Positions 5,677 through 7,297 of a stretch of DNA of 7,297 bases are shown here, in pieces; the stretch's first letter is position 1; each line of letters starts with the position of its first letter. The notes beneath the pieces were generated by a model. It ran no database searches and had not been told where the DNA came from. It worked only from the letters and a program-made list of their open reading frames with translations. The DNA comes from Casp-actino8 sp001510455 (GTDB lineage Bacteria; Actinomycetota; Acidimicrobiia; Acidimicrobiales; Ilumatobacteraceae). The translations under genes were made by a program, and so were the position numbers. The DNA lies in contig JAQCIK010000048.1 of NCBI GenBank assembly GCA_027592035.1, positions 1 to 7,297 of the forward strand, written 5' to 3'.

Positions 5677-6642
5677 ATGACATCTGGACCCACCAACGGA
5701 GACTCGAACTCACCGGCCGATTCGATGCCGGACCCGCAGGGGACCGACCGCACCGATCGATGGACATGGATCTCGCGAGTCGTTCTTCGCGTGGCTGCGG
5801 TGGCCACGGGAATCACCGTTCCTTTGTTGGCAGAACGTCTGGACGAGATCTCCGATCCGACGGCCCTCGTCTCGGCGGTCTCGCTCTGGGTGATGTGGGC
5901 GGTGGTTCTTCTCGCGGTGCTCGTTCCGGCGGCGACATCACTCACGGCCGTGCGACTCGTCGCACCCGCACACCTCGTCGTCACCGCAATTCTCGTGATC
6001 GGACATCTGGTCGACGATCCCTCTCCGCTCGTGGTCCTGGCGGTGCTCCCGACTGTCGTGCTCAACGTGGTCGCCTTCGGCGCCGAAACCGGCGCCTGGT
6101 TCGTTCAGGCCTCGGCCTACGGCGACGAACGCCGGGTCCCCCTTCGCCCACCTCCCGCTTTCGTCGTCGTCCAGGTCGCGGCGTGGATCATCTGGGTGTC
6201 GTCACTCGTCGTCGGAGTTGCAGCTCTCGTCCGAGACGCCTGGTTGGCCGGAGGAGCCCTCGTGGCCGTGGGAGTGATTCTGACGATCATCCTCCCACCA
6301 CGTTTTCATCGACTCTCACGCCGCTGGTTCGTCATCGTTCCGGCCGGGGTGGTTCTTCACGATCACGTGGTGCTGGCCGAGACGGCCATGTTCGGTCGTG
6401 CCTCGATCGCGTCGATCGATCCGACCTGCCGCTCGAACGACGATGCCGACCTGAGTGGGCGGTGCGGTGGAACCGGACTCGCGATCGAGCTTCTCGATTT
6501 CGAGACCGTCGTCCTGGCCGCGACGTCGAATCGACCGGGTGGCTCGGCCTTGCACGTGAAATCGCTCTGGATCCGACCGAGTCGACCCGGACGTGCCCTC
6601 AGCGCGTGGAACGAGGGCTCGTCGACGTCACGGTCGAAGTGA
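5677..6642 (+). CDS. Six-helix integral membrane protein with C-terminal cytoplasmic beta-rich (PH-like?) domain, function unknown
   Basis: The product is 321 residues from ATG 5677. The N-terminal 30 residues are polar and acidic. Hydrophobic segments at about 31-52, 65-88, 92-112, 117-136, 160-183 and 187-206 give six predicted helices, placing both ends on the same side, probably the cytoplasm (Arg/His-rich FHRLSRRW at 210-217 follows the last helix). Residues 217-300 look beta-rich (RWFVIVPAGVVLHDHVVL, then VVLAAT and ALHVKSLWIRP) and recall bacterial PH-like domains that sit after membrane helices; this is a weak structural guess. I see no transporter signature or catalytic motif. The gene runs opposite to its neighbours, is divergent from the MetE-like gene, and its last 44 bp overlap the 3' end of mnmA on the other strand. 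The far C-terminus (Ser/Thr/Arg-rich, 312-321) lies in that overlap and is probably not conserved. Confidence 0.85.
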   Translation: MTSGPTNGDSNSPADSMPDPQGTDRTDRWTWISRVVLRVAAVATGITVPLLAERLDEISDPTALVSAVSLWVMWAVVLLAVLVPAATSLTAVRLVAPAHLVVTAILVIGHLVDDPSPLVVLAVLPTVVLNVVAFGAETGAWFVQASAYGDERRVPLRPPPAFVVVQVAAWIIWVSSLVVGVAALVRDAWLAGGALVAVGVILTIILPPRFHRLSRRWFVIVPAGVVLHDHVVLAETAMFGRASIASIDPTCRSNDDADLSGRCGGTGLAIELLDFETVVLAATSNRPGGSALHVKSLWIRPSRPGRALSAWNEGSSTSRSK

Positions 6643-7297
6643 CGGTGGCTCCGCCGATGACCCACTCACCGACCGGGTCGTAGAACACGAGACTCTGACC
6701 CGGAGAGATACGTCGCTGTGGTCGCTCCCACTCGACGACGACGTGATCGATTCCATCGTCCGAGCGACGACTCACCCGACCTGGTCGGGGTTCGCCGTGT
6801 GCGCTGCACTGGACGATCACGTCACCTTCGAACTCGCCGTCGGTCCAGACCGGATCGACTCCGATCTCGTGTTCGACGAGAAGATCGGATTCGGGTCCGA
6901 CCACGACCCGGCGCGAATCCACGTCGACGTCGACGACGAATCTCTTGGTGCCACCCCCTCCGGCAACCCCGCGTCGCTGACCGAGAGTCACCAGTTCGAC
7001 TGCTTCGACCTCGCCGAGAGTCTCACCATCCTCGTCGATCACGACGGCTGGATGCAGCTCGATGCGACGTCGAAGGAAATCGGCTCGACCTCCGCTCGAG
7101 GTGATGAAACACACGTCCTGACTGTCGGGCTTGTGCGCCGTACGAAGTCGGAGTCGTTCGGCATGATCACGGACTTCGGCCTTCGTCATCGTGCCCACCG
7201 GGAACAGACAGCGAGCCAGACGTCGCTGATCGAGGACGTGCACCACGTAGCTCTGATCCTTGGCCGAGTCGTGTCCGCGCAACAGACGCCAGATACC
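6599..7297 (-). CDS. mnmA: tRNA-specific 2-thiouridylase MnmA (partial, N-terminus beyond right edge)
   Basis: MnmA activates U34 of tRNA-Lys, -Glu and -Gln with ATP and transfers sulfur to form 2-thiouridine, receiving sulfur from a cysteine desulfurase. The visible 232 residues are the C-terminal two thirds of the usual roughly 360; the frame stays open to base 7297, reading GIWRLLRGHDSAKDQSY, so the TTG at 7280-7282 is not the start. Diagnostic features are KDQSY (13-17), FPVG, and PDSQDVCFI with the catalytic cysteine (codon 7109-7111) that takes sulfur as a persulfide. TLGQRRGV and the C-terminal beta-barrel ending SPGQSLVFYDPVGEWVIGGATV follow. The N-terminal PP-loop (SGGVDS) and the first catalytic cysteine are off the window. 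Where E. coli MnmA has GEHQG before the GQR motif, this protein has GEVEA. The 3' end overlaps the convergent membrane gene by 44 bp. Confidence 0.97.
   Translation of the reverse strand, partial: GIWRLLRGHDSAKDQSYVVHVLDQRRLARCLFPVGTMTKAEVRDHAERLRLRTAHKPDSQDVCFITSSGGRADFLRRRIELHPAVVIDEDGETLGEVEAVELVTLGQRRGVAGGGGTKRFVVDVDVDSRRVVVGPESDLLVEHEIGVDPVWTDGEFEGDVIVQCSAHGEPRPGRVSRRSDDGIDHVVVEWERPQRRISPGQSLVFYDPVGEWVIGGATVTSTVTSTSPRSTR

Noticed and set aside
5615..5767. 51-residue N-terminal extension of the MetE-like protein starting at ATG 5767
   Set aside because: It would run through the start of the divergent membrane gene, its sequence is not like the family, and ATG 5614 has a well-spaced GAGGGGA.
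6917..6941. Short GTCGAC/GACGAC repetition within mnmA
   Set aside because: It encodes an ordinary VDVDVD stretch at the place where MnmA proteins have a VVDKDV-like strand, so it is coding and not a separate repeat element.

Overview
The window is high-GC DNA with strong G/C preference at third codon positions. The gene set (PASTA kinase-like receptor, NAD-dependent DNA ligase, MetE-like protein, tRNA 2-thiolase) is typical of Actinobacteria. Sequence style suggests a deep-branching group such as Acidimicrobiia, but that placement is inferred from gene content and not tested. The order mnmA, MetE-like gene, ligA on one strand resembles Mycobacterium tuberculosis, where Rv3024c (mnmA) lies some genes before Rv3015c (MetE-like) and Rv3014c (ligA). 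This looks like a vertically inherited housekeeping neighbourhood. I see no transposase, phage gene, CRISPR array, tRNA or rRNA.

Layout from left to right. Bases 1-1867 (minus strand, C-terminus beyond the left edge) encode a PknB-like transmembrane receptor with at least four PASTA units. Its kinase domain has lost nearly every catalytic signature, so it is probably a pseudokinase. An 81-bp divergent region (1868-1948) separates it from a plus-strand gene (1949-2491) for a small single-pass membrane protein with a predicted outside beta-sandwich domain. That gene converges on ligA (2506-4596, minus) with 14 bp between stop codons, and a perfect 7-bp inverted repeat spans the gap and contains both stops. 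The ligA start overlaps the end of a MetE-like gene (4583-5614, minus) by 14 bp. A 62-bp divergent region (5615-5676) carries clear ribosome binding sites for both flanking genes and an imperfect palindrome. It is followed by a plus-strand gene (5677-6642) for a six-helix membrane protein. That gene's 3' end overlaps by 44 bp, tail to tail, with mnmA (6599 to the right edge, minus, N-terminus missing).

Functionally, the minus strand carries a core information and translation set: mnmA for tRNA wobble thiolation, a MetE-like single-domain protein and ligA for DNA replication and repair, the last two probably co-transcribed. The two plus-strand membrane proteins break into this order. The left part looks like envelope sensing: a PASTA receptor and a divergently transcribed membrane-anchored protein. 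The most notable observation is the PASTA receptor with a degraded kinase domain. Smaller points are the altered zinc-finger spacing in LigA, the partly retained MetE zinc site, and the hairpin holding two convergent stop codons. No wholly new multi-gene system is evident.
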